A stretch of 64,000 nucleotides of DNA from Clostridia bacterium (GTDB taxonomy: Bacteria; Bacillota; Clostridia; Oscillospirales; Acutalibacteraceae): positions 62,001 to 126,000 of the forward strand of contig CAAGJJ010000055.1 in the NCBI GenBank assembly GCA_900770165.1, written 5' to 3'. Below the pieces are notes generated by a model. It saw nothing but the letters and a program-made list of their open reading frames with translations, made no database searches and was not told the DNA's origin. Positions 16,835-26,481 of the stretch are shown one piece after another (positions within the stretch are counted from its first letter, which is position 1; each line of letters begins with the position of its first letter). Made by a program: the position numbers and the translations under genes.

Positions 16835-17905
16835 ATGAAAAAAAAAGTTATGCTTGGGATGAGTGGTGGAGTAGACAGTTCTGTTGCTGCTTTGCTTTTA
16901 TTACGACAAGGATATGATGTTACAGGGGTAACAATGAAATTAAGGCCCGATGAATATATGAGTGAAAGTTTATCTGGTGGATGTTGTTCTCTTGATGATA
17001 TAGATGATGCAAGACGAGTAGCGTATAAATTAGGCATAGATCATATGGTTTTGAACTTTACAGATATTTTTAGTAAAACCGTAATAGATTATTTTGTAAA
17101 GGAATATAGATGTGGAAGAACACCTAATCCATGCATTGCGTGTAATCAATATGTTAAGTTTGAATCACTATTAAATAAAGCACTGACCTTGGGTTATGAT
17201 TATGTTGCTACAGGTCATTACTCTGTTATTGAATTTGATAAAGAAATTAATAGATGGCTTTTAAAAAGAGCAATGTGTGCTAAAGATCAAAGTTATTTTC
17301 TTTATAATATGACTCAATTTCAGTTAGAACATACATTGATGCCATTAGCCAATATGGAAAAAAGTGAAGCTAGAAAAATAGCTAAAGAAAATGGATTGCC
17401 AGTTGCTTCTAAGCCAGATAGCCAAGAAATATGTTTTGTAGAGAATAATGATTATTCATCTTTTATTGAAAAATATACAGGGAAGAAAGATACAGTAGGC
17501 AATTTTATAGATATTGAAGGTAATGTATTAGGAAAACATAAGGGAATAACAAAATATACAATTGGACAAAGAAAAGGGCTAGGAATATCTTTTGGAGAGC
17601 CTATGTATGTAATAGATATTGTTCCTGAAAAAAATACAGTAGTTCTTGGAAAAGAAGGCAGCCAGTATAGTAAAAGCTTAATTGCACAAAATCTCAACTT
17701 TATTCCGATTGATTTTCCAAAACAAGCAATGAAAGTAAGTGCAAAAATAAGATATCAAGCAGTTCCAGCAGATGCTACATTAATACCAATATCTAAGGAC
17801 ACAGTAAGATTAGATTTTGATGTACCACAACGATCTATAACTAAAGGACAAGCAGTAGTTTTTTATTTAGATAATATTGTCCTTGGTGGAGGAATTATAA
17901 AGTGA
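16835..17905 (+). CDS. mnmA: tRNA-specific 2-thiouridylase MnmA
   Basis: 356 residues, full length. The PP-loop ATP site is GMSGGVDSS (residues 8-16). Catalytic cysteines are visible at 100 (TPNPCIACN) and 200 (DSQEICFV). The enzyme adds sulfur to uridine 34 of tRNAs for Lys, Glu and Gln. Clostridial MnmA usually works with a cysteine desulfurase encoded nearby; none is adjacent here. Confidence 0.97.
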   Translation: MKKKVMLGMSGGVDSSVAALLLLRQGYDVTGVTMKLRPDEYMSESLSGGCCSLDDIDDARRVAYKLGIDHMVLNFTDIFSKTVIDYFVKEYRCGRTPNPCIACNQYVKFESLLNKALTLGYDYVATGHYSVIEFDKEINRWLLKRAMCAKDQSYFLYNMTQFQLEHTLMPLANMEKSEARKIAKENGLPVASKPDSQEICFVENNDYSSFIEKYTGKKDTVGNFIDIEGNVLGKHKGITKYTIGQRKGLGISFGEPMYVIDIVPEKNTVVLGKEGSQYSKSLIAQNLNFIPIDFPKQAMKVSAKIRYQAVPADATLIPISKDTVRLDFDVPQRSITKGQAVVFYLDNIVLGGGIIK

Positions 17906-17977
17906 TTTTTAGTAAACTTGATATAATAGCAATATTATGATAAAATTACTTCAGTTTTTAATTCAGGAGGAATTTAA

Positions 17978-18712
17978 ATGTCAGGACATTCAAAATGGAG
18001 TACTATTAAGCGAAAAAAAGAAAAGACCGACAGTCAACGGGCAAAGATATTTACAAAGATAGGTAGAGAATTATCTGTAGCTGTAAGAGAAGGAGGAAGC
18101 CCAGACCCTAATGTTAATACTAAACTTAAAGACTGCATAGCAAAAGCTAAAGCTAATAATGTTCCTAACGATAATATAGAAAGAATAATTAAGAAAGCTG
18201 CTGGAGATGGTGATAGCAGTAGGTATGAAGATATAGTATATGAGGGATATGGACCAAGTGGAGTAGCTGTAATAGTTGAGACTCTTACAGACAATAGAAA
18301 TAGAACTGCTGCAGATTTACGACACTATTTCGATAAGTTTGGAGGAAACATGGGAACGCCGGGTTGTGTTTCTTTTATGTTTTCAAAGAATGGTGTTATA
18401 GTTATAGAAAAAGAAAACAATGATGAAGATGCATTAATGGAAGTAGCAATAGAATCTGGAGCAACTGACTTTATAGTAGATAATGAAGCTTTTGTTATAT
18501 ATACAGAACCTAACGATTTAGGAAAAGTTAGAGATGAACTTGAGAAAAATGGATATAACAATTTTATATCGGCACAAGTAGAGATGATACCAAGTACATA
18601 TACAACTATTAAAGATGAAGAGACTTCCGCTAAAATGCAGAAACTTTTAGACATGTTAGAAGATAATGATGATGTACAAGATGTATGGCATAATTGGGAA
18701 ATAGAAGGATAA
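17978..18712 (+). CDS. yebC: YebC/PmpR family protein
   Basis: 244 residues beginning MSGHSKWSTIKRKK, the family signature, followed by NIERIIKKAAG and YEGYGPSGVAVIVE. The family was described as DNA-binding regulators; more recent work on YebC links some members to translation of difficult proline stretches. Which applies here is not shown by the sequence. Good AGGAGG site before the ATG. Confidence 0.95.
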   Translation: MSGHSKWSTIKRKKEKTDSQRAKIFTKIGRELSVAVREGGSPDPNVNTKLKDCIAKAKANNVPNDNIERIIKKAAGDGDSSRYEDIVYEGYGPSGVAVIVETLTDNRNRTAADLRHYFDKFGGNMGTPGCVSFMFSKNGVIVIEKENNDEDALMEVAIESGATDFIVDNEAFVIYTEPNDLGKVRDELEKNGYNNFISAQVEMIPSTYTTIKDEETSAKMQKLLDMLEDNDDVQDVWHNWEIEG

Positions 18713-18730
18713 TAAAAATTTATATATTTT

Positions 18731-18768
18731 AATAACCCCGCTGATTTTAGTCAGTGGGGTTATTTTAT
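18731..18768. terminator. bidirectional terminator between yebC and the DUF4363 gene
   Basis: A 14-bp stem, AATAACCCCGCTGA with its complement (one G-U pair), flanked by T-rich sequence on both strands. Confidence 0.85.
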
Positions 18769-19145
18769 AGTATATTATAAATGCTTGGCATTTCAGTATC
18801 GGTTAAGTCTTCTAATAGTGCATTAATTTTGGCGACTTTAATATGAAATTCGGGAATATTATCTGTTGTTAAACATGTGTTTATGATATCCATGGTTTGG
18901 TCAATTCCTTCCAAGCTATTATGATCAATAAATATAGCAAGTTTGTTATGTTTATTATCCCATTCATTAAGAATTTCTTCACTAAGAGATATTGCATCAT
19001 CAATGTTTTCATTCAATACTAACTGATTAACAGAGCTTATTTGTGATTTAATATTATTTGTTATGTTAATTATCCAAATTATTTCACCAATACATAATCC
19101 AATTATCATTATAAGAGCGGTAATAGCTAACCATATACGTTTCAA
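18765..19145 (-). CDS. DUF4363 family membrane-anchored protein
   Basis: 126 residues with one N-terminal membrane segment (about 5-27) and a helical outer part. The length and layout fit DUF4363. Its start overlaps the stop of the DUF421 gene by 4 bp, so the two are co-translated; DUF421-DUF4363 pairs are a recurring clostridial arrangement. Function unknown. Confidence 0.8.
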   Translation of the reverse strand: MKRIWLAITALIMIIGLCIGEIIWIINITNNIKSQISSVNQLVLNENIDDAISLSEEILNEWDNKHNKLAIFIDHNSLEGIDQTMDIINTCLTTDNIPEFHIKVAKINALLEDLTDTEMPSIYNIL

Positions 19146-19819
19146 GCTGACACCTCTTTTTCAATTATATAGTAATCTTTATTTTTATTTGCTGTCATAA
19201 TAAATACATCTTTTATGTCAAGTCCTTTGCCTTTCAATACACCGTAAATCCAGTCGTTGGTAAGACCACAAATTGAAACAGAAAAATCAGATATTTCTCC
19301 GTCGCTTATAACTACAGTATTTAAACCTGTATCTGGTATTACAACACCTAACATAGAAGCGTCTGGAGTTCTGTTATTTGGTTTTTTTAGAATACTAAGT
19401 TTACCATTTGTTTCAACAATAGCATATGCTACTTCTTCTATGTTAAATATATTTAATTGGCGAAGTTGTTCAGATAAATCTTCTATACTTATTCTTAGTC
19501 TTTTCATTTGTTTTTGATCAACTTTTCCATCGTTTATTACTATTATAGGTTTGCCACATATAAACTTTCTAAACTTAGAATTTTTAACCATTAAAACAGA
19601 AGCAATAATTTCACATGCAACTAAAACTGTTATAGGAATAAATCCGCTAAGTAGGGGTTGAGCAGTATTTTGCATTGGAATGGCAGCTATATCGGAAATT
19701 AATAGTGTTACAACTAACTCTGAGGTTTGAAGCTCACTTATTTGCCTTTTTCCCATTAGCCTTATTGCTAGTATTATTATAATATACAGAAATATGGCTC
19801 TTATTAGAGAAATTACCAT
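19142..19819 (-). CDS. DUF421 domain membrane protein (YetF/YcaP family)
   Basis: 225 residues from ATG 19819, chosen for the GGAGG just upstream; a longer frame to 19855 reads through that site. Three N-terminal membrane segments include the family motif RLMGKRQISELQ and SELVVTLLISDIAAIP. A soluble C-terminal part carries PIIVINDGKVD. In spore formers several DUF421 proteins are sporulation genes, which suits a place before the ger operon, but the activity is unknown. Confidence 0.88.
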   Translation of the reverse strand: MVISLIRAIFLYIIIILAIRLMGKRQISELQTSELVVTLLISDIAAIPMQNTAQPLLSGFIPITVLVACEIIASVLMVKNSKFRKFICGKPIIVINDGKVDQKQMKRLRISIEDLSEQLRQLNIFNIEEVAYAIVETNGKLSILKKPNNRTPDASMLGVVIPDTGLNTVVISDGEISDFSVSICGLTNDWIYGVLKGKGLDIKDVFIMTANKNKDYYIIEKEVSA

Positions 19820-19952
19820 ATTTATAAATCCTCCTTTGTGAGTTGTGTTACTCAAAATATCATTACACTATATTTTTAAATTATTCAAAATTAAGAATAT
19901 TTTACTATTATTTAGATAAAATAGTGTTAATTATAGTATGGAGGTTTTTAAA

Positions 19953-21491
19953 TTGTTTAGGTATATTAAGACACTTATTGATTTATATACAAAACCAACA
20001 TGTAAAAAAAATACAAATGAAAATGATAAAGCTATTGAAAAATCAATTTCTAAAAATATTGAATATTTTAAACATCAATTTGATGGTAGTGCTGATTTGA
20101 CAGTTAGAAAAATAGATATAGACGGAACAAAGGCTGCTATTATTTCTATAGAAGGCATGATAAATAAAGAAGTTTTAGCAAATTCGGTAATTAATCCGAT
20201 AATGAGAGGAGAATATAAAAAAAAAGATCCATTAGATAAATATTTATATCTTAGAGATAGTTTACTTTCAACTTCAGAACAAGTAGAAGTAAACACATAT
20301 GAACAGGCATTTAAATTAGCTATGTCTGGTTTTGTGTTACTTTTAGTAGATGAATGTGCTTTTATACTTGCTATAGGAATACAAGGGTTTAGTTTTAGAA
20401 GTGTATCTGAGCCAAACTCAGAAGTTATGCAGAGAGGATCAAATGAAGGTTTTGTTGAACCGTTAAGAATTAATATGACATTAATAAGAAGGAGAATAAA
20501 GAACCCTAAACTAAAATTTGAAACAATGCAGCTGGGAACTATAAGCAAGACTGATATAGCTTTATGTTATCTTACCAATATGGTTTCTCCTAAAATACTT
20601 AATGAAGTGCGTACTAGGTTACAAGAAGTCGATTTAGAAACAATTATTGCATCTGGATATATTACACCATATTTGGAAAGTAAAAGGGATTTATCGCTTT
20701 TTAGCAGTGTGGGTATTTCAGAAAGACCTGATACAGTTTGCGGAAAAATAGCAGAAGGCAGAATAGCTATATTGGTTGATGGTGTACCTGATGTTATAAT
20801 AGTGCCTTATTTATTTGTTGAATATTTTCAAACGTTAGATGATTATGCAAATAAACCTTATTTTGCTACATTTACAAGATGGCTTAAATATTTGGCGTTT
20901 TTTGTGTCAATTTTTCTTCCAGGCTTATATGTAGCAATGGGGACATTTAATCCGGAACTTTTTCCAGAGAAACTTTTAAGTAAAATTGCTGTTGCTGTTT
21001 CTGAAACACCATTTAATTTAATGATAGAAGCATTAATTATACATTTTATTTATGAAGTAATGCGTGAAGCGGGTCTTAGGTTACCAAAAACATTGGGGCA
21101 TGCTGTGAGTATTGTAGGTGCCCTTGTAATTGGTGAAGCTGCTGTTAATTCAAGTCTAATAGGTGCACCAACATTAATGATTCTTGCGATTACCGCAATT
21201 TCTTCTTATGTAATTCCAAGATTATATGAACCCATAGCAATTTTAAGGTTCGTTTTTATTATTGTTGGAGGAACTATGGGTATATGGGGTATTATGCTAT
21301 TGTTTTCAGCAATACTTGTTAATATATGTGCAAAAAATAGTTTTGGAGTACCATTTACTGCTCCGCTATCTCCATTCAGTATGTTTGGTATGAGGGATGT
21401 TGCTGTAAGGGCAGGGTGGAAAATTCTTGGTAAACGGGAGAACATGGTTCAAACTATGCCTGGCTCCAATGTGAGGGATGAAAAAATTTGA
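19953..21491 (+). CDS. gerA: spore germination protein, GerA family A subunit
   Basis: 512 residues from TTG 19953; GGAGG at 19940-19944 fits it and lies within the longer frame from ATG 19938. A soluble N-terminal domain (about 1-260) with conserved SGFVLLLVDE and RPDTVCGKIAEGRIAILVDG is followed by about five membrane segments. It is a GerAA/GerKA-like part of a germinant receptor in the spore inner membrane. First gene of a three-gene operon with 4-bp overlaps. Confidence 0.95.
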   Translation: MFRYIKTLIDLYTKPTCKKNTNENDKAIEKSISKNIEYFKHQFDGSADLTVRKIDIDGTKAAIISIEGMINKEVLANSVINPIMRGEYKKKDPLDKYLYLRDSLLSTSEQVEVNTYEQAFKLAMSGFVLLLVDECAFILAIGIQGFSFRSVSEPNSEVMQRGSNEGFVEPLRINMTLIRRRIKNPKLKFETMQLGTISKTDIALCYLTNMVSPKILNEVRTRLQEVDLETIIASGYITPYLESKRDLSLFSSVGISERPDTVCGKIAEGRIAILVDGVPDVIIVPYLFVEYFQTLDDYANKPYFATFTRWLKYLAFFVSIFLPGLYVAMGTFNPELFPEKLLSKIAVAVSETPFNLMIEALIIHFIYEVMREAGLRLPKTLGHAVSIVGALVIGEAAVNSSLIGAPTLMILAITAISSYVIPRLYEPIAILRFVFIIVGGTMGIWGIMLLFSAILVNICAKNSFGVPFTAPLSPFSMFGMRDVAVRAGWKILGKRENMVQTMPGSNVRDEKI

Positions 21492-22573
21492 CGAAAAATA
21501 AATCAGTTATAACATCTGGACAATTATTTGGTATGCTTTTTATAAGTAGGATGATTGTTAACATGACTTACACCCCTTTACTAGCTGGTGGAGATGTTAT
21601 GTGGGATCACATCTTATCTGCTGCGATATCATTTATACTTGTGTTTGTTATGGTGATACCAGTATATAAAATGTGTAATATTAGAGGCGGAATTGATGTC
21701 GCTAATGCTTCGTATGTTCTTTTGGGAAAAGCTGGTGCGGTTGTTTGTGTTATTTATGCTTTATACTATGCTTTTGTTTCTATTTATACACTGTCTTTAT
21801 TTAATAGTTTTGTTTCGAATGATATGAGCCCTAAGATACCAATATTGGCATTATCATTTGCGGTTATAGTGGTATCTTGTTATGCAGCGTATAAGGGCAT
21901 AGAGGGAATAGCAAGAGCATCCTTTTTAATGTTGCTATTAGTAATTATTGCATTAATATTTATAATTATTGCATTGTTACCTCAAGTGGATTCTAAAAAT
22001 TTTATTCCTCTTATGTATAATGGGAATAAGCAGATGGTTAATGGAGTAATATTAATGCTTTCCAGAACTTCGTGTATACCAGCTATGGCGATGTTATTTC
22101 CTGCTGTAAAGGGAAATAAGAAAAAAGGATTAATTATTTGGAACATAGCAGTGTATGCAACAGTTTCGATATTAATAGCCGTTATTGTTGGTTCATTGGG
22201 AGATTATTTAAAAACACAGTCATTTCCTGTATATACAGCTACTTGTATAGCTGAAATGGGAATATTAAAAAAACTAGATGCATTGTATTTAGGTATATGG
22301 ATTACAGGACTCTTTATAAAAGTATCTTTGTTTATATATTTGTTGGCTGCCTGTATACAGAGAATTTTTGGAGAAAAGGCCTCAAAAATTTCAATCTTTA
22401 TTAGTGGAATAATAATTGCTAGTTTAAGTTATTTTATTTCAAAATATAAAGAAATTATTGGAATAGTATATAATTTAAAAGTAATAATTATATTTACACT
22501 TATAACAGCTGTAGTTATACCTCTGATTTTATTGGTGATAAACTCAATTAAATGTAGGAGGGTATGTAAATGA
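21488..22573 (+). CDS. gerB: spore germination protein, GerB-type permease
   Basis: 361 residues from TTG 21488, overlapping the A subunit stop. About ten membrane segments fill the protein, as in the APC-superfamily B subunits that bind the amino acid or nucleoside germinant. It overlaps the C subunit start by 4 bp. Confidence 0.93.
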   Translation: MTKNKSVITSGQLFGMLFISRMIVNMTYTPLLAGGDVMWDHILSAAISFILVFVMVIPVYKMCNIRGGIDVANASYVLLGKAGAVVCVIYALYYAFVSIYTLSLFNSFVSNDMSPKIPILALSFAVIVVSCYAAYKGIEGIARASFLMLLLVIIALIFIIIALLPQVDSKNFIPLMYNGNKQMVNGVILMLSRTSCIPAMAMLFPAVKGNKKKGLIIWNIAVYATVSILIAVIVGSLGDYLKTQSFPVYTATCIAEMGILKKLDALYLGIWITGLFIKVSLFIYLLAACIQRIFGEKASKISIFISGIIIASLSYFISKYKEIIGIVYNLKVIIIFTLITAVVIPLILLVINSIKCRRVCK

Positions 22574-23694
22574 AGGTGAGGTTTATTATATTACTATTCC
22601 TGATATTTAATATATTTTTTATTGCTGCTTGCTCTAATATAGAGCAGTTAGATGATAAAATGATAATACATGGAGTAGGTATCGACAGAGTTGAAAATAC
22701 GTTTGAGTTAACCATACAGCAATTTTCAGTAACAGGTTCTAATGAGAAAGAAGAAGGTGCACAAGTAGTAAAAACAAAAGGCAATTCTTTAATGGATGCT
22801 TTTTCAGATTTGAGTTTACAAACCGGTAAAACACCTATGTTTTCGCAAAACTTAGTTTTAGCAATAGGAGAAGAAACAGCCTATAATGGAATTAATGATA
22901 TATTAGATTTTTTTGTTAGATATTATGAATCTAGACCAACAGTTAAAATTATAATTGTAAAAGGAAAAGCTGAAAGTGTTTTAAGTTTTAAAAAAGATGA
23001 TAAACTTATAATGGCCAAAGACATAATGGCAATAACAGAATCAGAAAGAATAAATTCGAAAGTTATGTCTTCTAATATTTTTCAGTTTGTAGGAGCTTTA
23101 AAAAATTCTACATTAAATCCAATTGCATCCATTGTATCTGTTGAAAGGCAAAATGATGAAGAAATATTGGCTGCAAATGGTACAGCTGTTTTTAAAAATG
23201 ATAAATTAGCAGGCTTTATAGATACTAATTCTACAAGAGGAGCTTTAATTATTAATAATAGGTTAAATGGTGGTACAGAAGTAATTGATGTTGAATCTGT
23301 TGGAAAGGTTAGTTACTCTCTTGAAAAGTCAAAAAGTAAAGTTAAATTTAAGTTGGAAAATGGAAAGCCAGTTTATAATATAATTATAAAAATTAATACG
23401 AATATATATGAAATTGAAAGAGATATAAAAAACCAGTTACCAGATAGTGCTTTTAACCTTATGGAAGAGGCCTTAATAAGTAGAATTAAAACAATAACAA
23501 GCCAAGCAATTTATAAATCGATATTTGAATATAATAGTGATATATTTGGTTTTGGACAAATTGCGTTACAATCTGATAAAGAGTATTTTAGAACAGTTGA
23601 GAATAATTGGGATCAAGTAATGAAAGAGGCGAAGTATAATATAGATGTGAGTGTAAAAATAGATGATACTGGACAAGGTGTTGGATACAGTTAA
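22570..23694 (+). CDS. gerC: spore germination lipoprotein, GerC subunit
   Basis: 374 residues. A signal peptide ends in the lipobox I-A-A-C with the lipidated cysteine at residue 21. Family features include QLDDKMIIHGVGIDRVENTFELTI in separate pieces and a C-terminal helical domain. Third member of the receptor operon; a hairpin follows its stop. The germinant cannot be predicted from sequence. Confidence 0.94.
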   Translation: MKVRFIILLFLIFNIFFIAACSNIEQLDDKMIIHGVGIDRVENTFELTIQQFSVTGSNEKEEGAQVVKTKGNSLMDAFSDLSLQTGKTPMFSQNLVLAIGEETAYNGINDILDFFVRYYESRPTVKIIIVKGKAESVLSFKKDDKLIMAKDIMAITESERINSKVMSSNIFQFVGALKNSTLNPIASIVSVERQNDEEILAANGTAVFKNDKLAGFIDTNSTRGALIINNRLNGGTEVIDVESVGKVSYSLEKSKSKVKFKLENGKPVYNIIIKINTNIYEIERDIKNQLPDSAFNLMEEALISRIKTITSQAIYKSIFEYNSDIFGFGQIALQSDKEYFRTVENNWDQVMKEAKYNIDVSVKIDDTGQGVGYS

Positions 23695-23700
23695 AGTTTA

Positions 23701-23735
23701 GCCTGTGGATATTATATTCACAGGCATTATTTTAA
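23701..23735 (+). terminator. terminator of the ger operon
   Basis: Inverted repeat GCCTGTG...CACAGGC (23701-23725) followed by ATTATTTTAAAA. The T-run is imperfect. Confidence 0.65.
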
Positions 23736-23820
23736 AATATAATACTTAAAAATGTACTTTAATTTCATTTTATATTACGGTATAATATAAATGGATAATA
23801 TTATGAAATAAGGTGTTTAT

Positions 23821-24792
23821 ATGTCTACAAATTTTACAGTATCATTATCTAATATAATAAATGAACTTTCTCTTGATATTGCATTTATGCCAAGAGATCC
23901 AGAGAAAATTTTGTTGGAATCTAAGGATGTAAATAGACCAGGACTTGAATTAACAGGCTTTTTAGACCATTTTGATAATAAAAGAATACAAATTATTGGA
24001 AATATTGAAAGCTCTTTTTTAGAAGGGTTTTCTTCTAAGGAAAGATATAATACAATTAAAAATTTCTTTATAAAAAAACCTCCTGCAATAATAATTGCGA
24101 GGGGCATTGAACCATTTAAAGAAATGTTAGAACTAGCCAGATTATATGAAATTCCTATTTTAAGAACCGCAGAACCAACTTCTTCTATTGAAGCGGATCT
24201 TGTTATATATTTAAGCTCTGAGCTTGCACCAAGAGTTACAAGACATGGCGTTTTTGTAGAAGTATATGGCGAAGGTATTTTTTTAATGGGAGATAGTGGT
24301 GTTGGTAAAAGTGAAGTTGCAATAGAACTAATAAAAAGAGGACATAGGCTTATTGCGGACGATGCAGTAGAAATAAAAAGGACAACTAAAAATAATTTAG
24401 TAGGAAGAGCACCTGAAAATATAAGACATTTTATAGAAGTACGTGGAATAGGAATAATAAATGCAAGACGAATATTTGGTATGGGTGCAGTTAAGCTTAT
24501 AAGTAATATAGATTTAGTCGTTAATTTGGAAATATGGGATGATTCCAAAGCTTATGATAGAATGGGAATAGAGACTGAATATATAGATATATTGGGCATA
24601 GATGTGCCGTTTGTAACTATACCTGTTAAGCCGGGTAGAAATTTGGCTGTTATTATTGAAGTTGCAGCAATGAATGCAAGACAGAAAAAAATGGGTTACA
24701 ATGCGGCTCAGGAACTTTTATCGAGCATAGGTATGGGATATGACGAAGACCAAATAAATGATGAAGGCAACCAAGATAAAAAATATTTATAG
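23821..24792 (+). CDS. hprK: HPr kinase/phosphorylase
   Basis: 323 residues. The N-terminal half binds no known ligand; the kinase half has Walker A GDSGVGKSE (about 157-165) and the signature EVRGIGIINARRIFG. HprK phosphorylates Ser46 of HPr and so controls carbon catabolite repression. It opens a cluster with a PHP phosphatase, murB, rapZ, whiA, dnaE and pfkA, a common clostridial order. Confidence 0.97.
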   Translation: MSTNFTVSLSNIINELSLDIAFMPRDPEKILLESKDVNRPGLELTGFLDHFDNKRIQIIGNIESSFLEGFSSKERYNTIKNFFIKKPPAIIIARGIEPFKEMLELARLYEIPILRTAEPTSSIEADLVIYLSSELAPRVTRHGVFVEVYGEGIFLMGDSGVGKSEVAIELIKRGHRLIADDAVEIKRTTKNNLVGRAPENIRHFIEVRGIGIINARRIFGMGAVKLISNIDLVVNLEIWDDSKAYDRMGIETEYIDILGIDVPFVTIPVKPGRNLAVIIEVAAMNARQKKMGYNAAQELLSSIGMGYDEDQINDEGNQDKKYL

Positions 24793-24803
24793 GAGTGATA
24801 ATT

Positions 24804-25529
24804 ATGAAAATAGTTGCAGATACTCATTGTCATACAATTGCTTCTACACATGCATATAGTACAATTATGGAAAATGTTAATGAAGCTTCAAAAAAGGGTT
24901 TATATGCTATTGCTATTACAGATCATGCTAATAATATGCCGGGAAGCCCAGGACCGTTTTATTATGAAAATCTTAGGGTTATTCCTAAAAATATAAATGG
25001 AGTTTATGTTTTAAAAGGCATAGAAGCTAATGTTATAGATTATAATGGAAATATAGATGTTTCAGATGATATAATTTCTAAGCTTGATTGGGTTATAGCG
25101 TCGATGCATGGTCCAACTTTGAATTCTTCTAAAAGTATAGATGAATGTACCACTGCTTGGCTTAATATAGCTAGAAATCCATATGTAAAAGTTATTGGCC
25201 ATTGTGGATCACCAATATATAAATTTGATTATGAAAAAGTAATACCTGAATTTGGCAAAAATAATAAGCTTGTTGAGATTAATAATGCCACATTTAGAAT
25301 AAGAAAAGATTATATCCCAAACTGCAAAGAAATTGCTTTATTATGTAAAAAATATCGTGTTAGTGTTATTATAAACTCAGATTCTCATTTTTGTACACAA
25401 ATTGGTAATGTAGATTTAGCATTAAGTATGTTAAGAGAAATTGATTTTCCAGAGGATCTTATAATAAATGCAGATAAAGATAGGTTTAAAGAGTATATAA
25501 ATAATAATACAACATTTTTTAATAATTAG
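24804..25529 (+). CDS. PHP domain phosphatase, YcdX family
   Basis: 241 residues from ATG 24804 (AGGAGTG at 24791-24797 fits it). Metal-binding motifs are DTHCHTIAS, TDHANNMPG, ASMHG, IGHCG and INSDSHF, the full PHP set. YcdX-type enzymes are zinc-dependent phosphatases of unknown natural substrate. Lies between hprK and murB with tight spacing. Confidence 0.92.
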   Translation: MKIVADTHCHTIASTHAYSTIMENVNEASKKGLYAIAITDHANNMPGSPGPFYYENLRVIPKNINGVYVLKGIEANVIDYNGNIDVSDDIISKLDWVIASMHGPTLNSSKSIDECTTAWLNIARNPYVKVIGHCGSPIYKFDYEKVIPEFGKNNKLVEINNATFRIRKDYIPNCKEIALLCKKYRVSVIINSDSHFCTQIGNVDLALSMLREIDFPEDLIINADKDRFKEYINNNTTFFNN

Positions 25530-25542
25530 GATGGAGGGACCA

Positions 25543-26448
25543 ATGTATAACTATAAACCTATAATTGAAGCGGCTAATGAAATAGGCTGCAAATACATTG
25601 AAAATGAGCCTATGTTTAGGCACACTACCTTTAGAATAGGTGGTAACGCAGATTTATTTATAACAGTTGATAGTAAAGAAAAGTTAAAAGAAATACTTGC
25701 ATGTATAGAAAATGAAAAAATTCCTATGTTCGTATTGGGAAGGGGTTCTAATATTTTAGTATCTGATTCTGGTTTTAATGGGGTAATTTTGAAACTAGAA
25801 GGAGATTTTACAAAAGTTAGTTTGTTAGATGACGATTTTATATGTTGCGGTTCGGGGGTAACACTTGCCAAATTATGTAATGAAGCTTTAAAATATTCTT
25901 TATCTGGTCTTGAATTTGCCTGGGGAATTCCAGGTTCAGCAGGCGGTGCTATCTATATGAATGCGGGAGCTTATTCAGGGGAAATGAAAGATGTAGTTAC
26001 ATCTTGTACTCACATAGATAAACAAGGCAAATTTAGAACATACAAAAAAGAAAAACTGAATTTTTCATATAGAAATAGTATTTACAGTAAAAGTGATTAT
26101 ATAATAACAGATATAACGATTAAGCTTAAAAAAGATGATTATGAATCCATTAGAAAAAGAATGGACGATTTTATGGATAGACGAAAGAGCAAACAGCCTA
26201 TTGATATACCTAATGCTGGAAGCATTTTTAAAAGACCAGAGGGGAATTTTGCGGGTACACTTATAGAAAAATGTGGCCTTAAAGGAAAAACCATTGGAGG
26301 GGCTCAAGTTAGTACAAAACATGCAGGTTTTATTGTAAATAACGGAAATGCTAAATGTGAAGATGTTTTAAATTTAATTGAATTTATTAAAGAAAAGGTA
26401 ATGAAGGAAACAGGAATTTTGTTAGAATGTGAGATTAAGACAATTTAA
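25543..26448 (+). CDS. murB: UDP-N-acetylenolpyruvoylglucosamine reductase
   Basis: 301 residues from ATG 25543, because GGAGG at 25533-25537 serves it; the upstream in-frame ATG 25531 contains that site. FAD-binding segments LGRGSNILVSD and GIPGSAGGAIYMNAGAY are clear, and SIFKRP and GGAQVSTKHAGFIVN complete a type II MurB. It makes UDP-MurNAc for peptidoglycan. Confidence 0.97.
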   Translation: MYNYKPIIEAANEIGCKYIENEPMFRHTTFRIGGNADLFITVDSKEKLKEILACIENEKIPMFVLGRGSNILVSDSGFNGVILKLEGDFTKVSLLDDDFICCGSGVTLAKLCNEALKYSLSGLEFAWGIPGSAGGAIYMNAGAYSGEMKDVVTSCTHIDKQGKFRTYKKEKLNFSYRNSIYSKSDYIITDITIKLKKDDYESIRKRMDDFMDRRKSKQPIDIPNAGSIFKRPEGNFAGTLIEKCGLKGKTIGGAQVSTKHAGFIVNNGNAKCEDVLNLIEFIKEKVMKETGILLECEIKTI

Positions 26449-26481
26449 TTTTACGAAGTTTAAAATAAAACAGGAGAAATT

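Noticed and set aside
23817..24548. 243-codon minus-strand frame inside hprK
   Set aside because: Antisense of a clear gene; low-complexity composition and no start signals.
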